Shown here: piece by piece, positions 5,325-10,038 of the stretch
How positions within the stretch are numbered: position 1 is the first letter of the stretch
How the letters are laid out: each line of letters opens with the position of its first letter
Origin: Candidatus Aenigmatarchaeota archaeon
Lineage (GTDB): Archaea; Aenigmatarchaeota; Aenigmatarchaeia; QMZP01; JAFGSV01
Reading direction: 5' to 3'
Assembly: GCA_030624445.1 (NCBI GenBank)
Contig: JAUXKD010000008.1
Span: 1 to 10,038, forward strand
DNA length: 10,038 nt
Position numbers and translations under genes: made by a program
Notes under the pieces: model-generated
Databases searched by the model: none
What the model was told of the DNA's origin: nothing
What the model saw: the letters and a program-made list of their open reading frames with translations, nothing else

Positions 5325-7784
5325 TCAGGATTCGTTATTTTCTCCGTTTTCCTCTTCGTTCTGCTCTTCCAGGAGCGAGATGTCCTCGATCATGTCGCCT
5401 TTACTCAGGCGCATAACCCTGACACCCTGGGTTGAACGCCCTATCAGTGACACGCCGTTCGTGGCGATGCGTATGGCCGTGCCCTGGTTGCTGATGAGCA
5501 TGAGCTGCTCTCCCTCTTCGCCTGTAACCTTCGTTATCGCCTTCACGGGGCCGTTCTTTTTCACGACTTTCATGTTTATGATTCCCTTGCCTCCCCTTTT
5601 CTGCACCTTGTAATGGGAGGCCCCGGTCCGCTTGCCGTAGCCTAACTCGGAAACCGTAAGAATCTGCTCGTCGTCCCCGAGTATTTCCATCCCGATGACC
5701 TCGTCTCCGGCCCTCAGCCTTATCCCCCGCACGCCGGAGGCGGATCGGCCCGTCTTCCTGACGTCATTCTCATCGAACTTTATAGCGTACCCTTTCACGG
5801 TTGCCAGGAAGACCTTACTCTTTCCGTCGGTCACATCCACGTCCATGAGCCTGTCGCCGTCCCTGAGGTTTATCGCGATGATCCCGCCCTTCCGAGGCCT
5901 GCTGTACGCCTGCATGGGCGTCTTCTTCACCTGGCCCTTCTTCGTGCAGAACAGCAGGTACCTGTCTTCGCCGAACTCCTTTACCGGTATCGTTGTTGAT
6001 ATTTTCTCATCCTCTTCGAGGTGCAGGTAGTTGACGATCGCCTTTCCCATCGCGTATCTGGAAGCGGTCGGCAGCTGGAACGTCCTCAGCCAGTGTACCC
6101 GCCCCTTGTTAGAGAAGAAAAGAAGGTAGTCATGGCTGTTTGTGATGAACATGTCCTTCACGAACCCGTCCTCGCTCGTTTCCGTAGCCGTTATCCCCTT
6201 TCCCCCCCTTTTCTGCGTCCTGTACTCGTCGACGGGCACCCTTTTCACGTAACCCCTGCTCGTCATCGTGACCACGACGTCTTCCTTGGGGACGAGGTCC
6301 TCCTCGTTCATGTCCGCTTCTTCAGCGGTTATCACGGTCTTTCGTTCGTCCGAGTATTTCTCCTTGATCTCCAGGGTCTCCTCCCGCACTATGGCCATGA
6401 CTTCCTTTTCGGAACTGAGTATCCTCTGATACTTATCGATGTCCTTCAGCAGCTGGTCGTGCTCCTCCTTTATCTTCGCCTGCTCCAGGCCCGTCAGCGT
6501 CTGCAGCCTCATCTGCAGGATCGCGTCCGCCTGCTTTTCAGAGAGCTTGAATTCCGATCGCAGGGTAACCTTTGCGGCGGGAGGGTTCTTGCTCTTCTTT
6601 ATGACCTGTATAACCCTGTTTATCCTCGAAAGGGCGATCCGCAGGCCTTCGAGGATGTGGGCCCGCGCCTTTGCCTTTTTCAGCAGGAATCTCGTCCTGC
6701 GCGTGATTATTTCCTTCCTGTGCCCGATGAAGTGCACGAGAAGCTCCTTCAGAGAGAGCACCCGGGGCTTGTTGTCCACGAGTGCCAGGTTTATGATTCC
6801 GAACGTCGATTCCAATTCCGTATGCTGGTACAGCTTGTTGAGAACCAGTTCGGGGCTCGTTCCCCTCTGCAGCTCGACCACGAGTCTCATTCCTTGCCTG
6901 TCGGACTCGTCCCTGATGGTCCTTATGCCTTCCAGGCGTTTGTCCTTGACGAGCGTCGCCATGTGCTCAATGAGTTTCGATTTGTTGACCATGTAGGGTA
7001 TCTCCTTTATCGCGATTGTGTCGCCGTTCTCTATGTCCGCATGTGCCCTCATCTTGACGATACCCCTCCCGGTCTTATAGGCCTGCAGTATCCCTGATCG
7101 GCCGCATATCATGCCGCCCGTGGGAAAGTCTGGTCCATGCACGGCCGTCATCAGCCTCTCGAGTTCCGTTTTCGGATCATCCACGAGCATCACGACGGCA
7201 TCGCACACCTCTCCGATGTTGTGGGGAGGCATGTTCGTGGACATGCCCACGGCTATGCCGCTGCTGCCGTTTATCAGAAGACCCGGGATTCTTGACGGAA
7301 GGACGACGGGCTCTTCCACGCTCCCGTCGAAGTTCGGCACGAAATCGACCGTGTCCTTGTCTATGTCGACGAGCATCTCCCCCGCAACCTTGGAAAGCCT
7401 AGCCTCGGTGTACCTCATGGCTGCCGCGGAATCGCCGTCGATGGAACCGAAGTTTCCCTGTCCGTTCACCAGGAGGTAACGCAAAGAGAACCACTGCGCC
7501 ATCCTGACCAGGGAGTCGTAAACCGCCTGGTCCCCGTGCGGATGATAAATACCAAGAACGTTACCCACAATACGGGCGCACTTCCTGAATGGCCTGGTGT
7601 ACGAAAGGCCAAGTTCCAGCATAGCGTAAAGGATCCTCCTGTGCACGGGCTTGAGACCGTCCCTGACGTCCGGAAGTGCCCGGCCGATGATCACCGACAT
7701 GGCGTAGTCTATGTAATCATCGCTCATCTCGTCCACTAAGGACCTTTTCGTCACCCCGTCGTCCGTGTTCTTTTTTTCTTCCAT
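5325..7784 (-). CDS. gyrA: DNA gyrase subunit A
   Basis: Breakage-reunion subunit of DNA gyrase, the GyrA2GyrB2 enzyme that introduces negative supercoils using ATP. Residues below count from the GTG at 7793. The winged-helix region ends in [10 protein letters not shown] with the DNA-linking Tyr128. Tower and coiled-coil parts span about 180-490. The C-terminal wrapping domain (about 500-805) carries the GyrA box as QKRGGKG at 527-533, the feature that marks gyrase rather than topoisomerase IV. A second identical QKRGGKG is at 731-737. The chain ends in a short acidic tail ([14 protein letters not shown]). ATG 7784 (residue 4) is preferred over the GTG because AGGTG lies six bases before it, overlapping the gyrB stop. 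The length, 819-822, is normal. Gyrase in archaea is understood to have come from bacteria. The E. coli Ser83 position is Gln89 here. Confidence 0.97.
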   Translation of the reverse strand: MEEKKNTDDGVTKRSLVDEMSDDYIDYAMSVIIGRALPDVRDGLKPVHRRILYAMLELGLSYTRPFRKCARIVGNVLGIYHPHGDQAVYDSLVRMAQWFSLRYLLVNGQGNFGSIDGDSAAAMRYTEARLSKVAGEMLVDIDKDTVDFVPNFDGSVEEPVVLPSRIPGLLINGSSGIAVGMSTNMPPHNIGEVCDAVVMLVDDPKTELERLMTAVHGPDFPTGGMICGRSGILQAYKTGRGIVKMRAHADIENGDTIAIKEIPYMVNKSKLIEHMATLVKDKRLEGIRTIRDESDRQGMRLVVELQRGTSPELVLNKLYQHTELESTFGIINLALVDNKPRVLSLKELLVHFIGHRKEIITRRTRFLLKKAKARAHILEGLRIALSRINRVIQVIKKSKNPPAAKVTLRSEFKLSEKQADAILQMRLQTLTGLEQAKIKEEHDQLLKDIDKYQRILSSEKEVMAIVREETLEIKEKYSDERKTVITAEEADMNEEDLVPKEDVVVTMTSRGYVKRVPVDEYRTQKRGGKGITATETSEDGFVKDMFITNSHDYLLFFSNKGRVHWLRTFQLPTASRYAMGKAIVNYLHLEEDEKISTTIPVKEFGEDRYLLFCTKKGQVKKTPMQAYSRPRKGGIIAINLRDGDRLMDVDVTDGKSKVFLATVKGYAIKFDENDVRKTGRSASGVRGIRLRAGDEVIGMEILGDDEQILTVSELGYGKRTGASHYKVQKRGGKGIINMKVVKKNGPVKAITKVTGEEGEQLMLISNQGTAIRIATNGVSLIGRSTQGVRVMRLSKGDMIEDISLLEEQNEEENGENNES

Positions 7785-7793
7785 TATCCGCAC

Positions 7794-9766
<1,973 letters not shown>

Positions 9767-9779
9767 CTATATAATATAA
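9767..9779 (-). promoter_or_regulatory. TATA box of the gyrBA operon
   Basis: Minus-strand TTATATTATATAG, an A/T-only core in a 100-base gap. Transcription would start about 25 bases downstream, near 9745-9750, just before the ATG at 9742. The precise eight-base TATA core could be either half of the stretch. Confidence 0.5.
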
Positions 9780-9844
9780 TTAACAGAGAGGCTTAAATAT
9801 GTTGAAAATGCGGATTTGGCGATAATGCGGCCGGAAAGGGGCGA

Positions 9845-10038
9845 TTATTCCTGCAACGTGACGCAAAGGTCCGATGCAACGAAATAATAGGGATCCATGT
9901 CGATTTCAGCCGCCAGATACTTGATGACGAAAGCGTTGTTACCCTCTTCCAAGGTTTCCAATATCACGCCGCTGTAGTACGAATCCAACACGCATGTTAC
10001 TGAATCTCCGGGATCCAGGCTTGCCCCGCACGACCCGC
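9845..10038 (-). CDS. Unrecognised protein, C-terminal end (partial)
   Basis: The minus-strand frame is open from the right edge to TAA at 9847-9845, giving the last 63 residues of a longer protein. They begin GSCGASLDPGDSVTCVLDSYYSG and end in YYFVASDLCVTLQE. The three cysteines and the LDPGDSVTCVLDS strand pattern recall beta-sandwich domains of exported archaeal proteins, but I do not recognise a family. Support for coding comes from an even, stop-free frame with sensible hydrophobic alternation; there is no start in view. It runs in the same direction as gyrB, 123 bases upstream of it, but gyrB has its own TATA box. Confidence 0.6.
   Translation of the reverse strand, partial: GSCGASLDPGDSVTCVLDSYYSGVILETLEEGNNAFVIKYLAAEIDMDPYYFVASDLCVTLQE

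Noticed and set aside
6021..7097. Long open frame of 358 codons on the plus strand opposite gyrA
   Set aside because: It is fully antisense to the conserved gyrA frame, has low-quality protein sequence rich in Arg, His, Leu and Val, and is explained by the codon bias of gyrA.

Overview
The window looks archaeal. The evidence is an archaeal-type threonyl-tRNA synthetase C-terminus, TATA-box-like sequences about 25-28 bases upstream of starts (suggesting leaderless transcripts), a pair of archaeal TadC/FlaJ-like membrane proteins, and tRNA genes interrupted by introns outside the anticodon loop. A bacterial-type gyrase operon and introns at odd tRNA positions together suggest a small-genome DPANN lineage such as Micrarchaeota. 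That placement is inference; a gyrase-bearing euryarchaeal group is the main alternative.

Layout, left to right: the 3' end of thrS (+) converges on serS (-). Upstream of serS, also on the minus strand, are two overlapping genes for type II secretion F-family proteins (1617-3607). A divergent promoter region at 3608-3695 separates them from a small plus-strand operon: a 72-residue two-helix membrane protein and a UPF0145/YbjQ-family protein, followed by a T-tract. Next comes a minus-strand cluster: tRNA-Leu(CAG), a secreted or membrane-anchored protein of unknown function with lower GC than its neighbours, and tRNA-Leu(UAG). The gyrB-gyrA operon (7784-9722 region down to 5325, minus strand) fills most of the right half. 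The window ends in the C-terminus of an unrecognised minus-strand protein.

The most remarkable content is the tRNA-Leu pair. Read continuously, neither gene folds. Both become normal 85-nt leucine tRNAs if a 37- or 45-nt insert is removed from the D-loop, and tRNA-Leu(CAG) also needs a 44-nt insert removed from its T-loop. The CAG gene is therefore a 174-nt, two-intron tRNA with both introns outside the anticodon loop. The two D-loop introns share position and end sequences, so they were probably present before the tRNAs duplicated. A splicing endonuclease of relaxed specificity is implied.

Other points of interest are in front of gyrB: a tandem GTTAAC repeat between the TATA box and the expected transcription start, and a seven-codon ATG reading frame whose stop overlaps the GTG start of gyrB. 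Most of the rest is ordinary housekeeping: translation (thrS, serS, tRNA-Leu) and DNA supercoiling (gyrBA), plus a surface-assembly platform whose ATPase and pilins are not in view.
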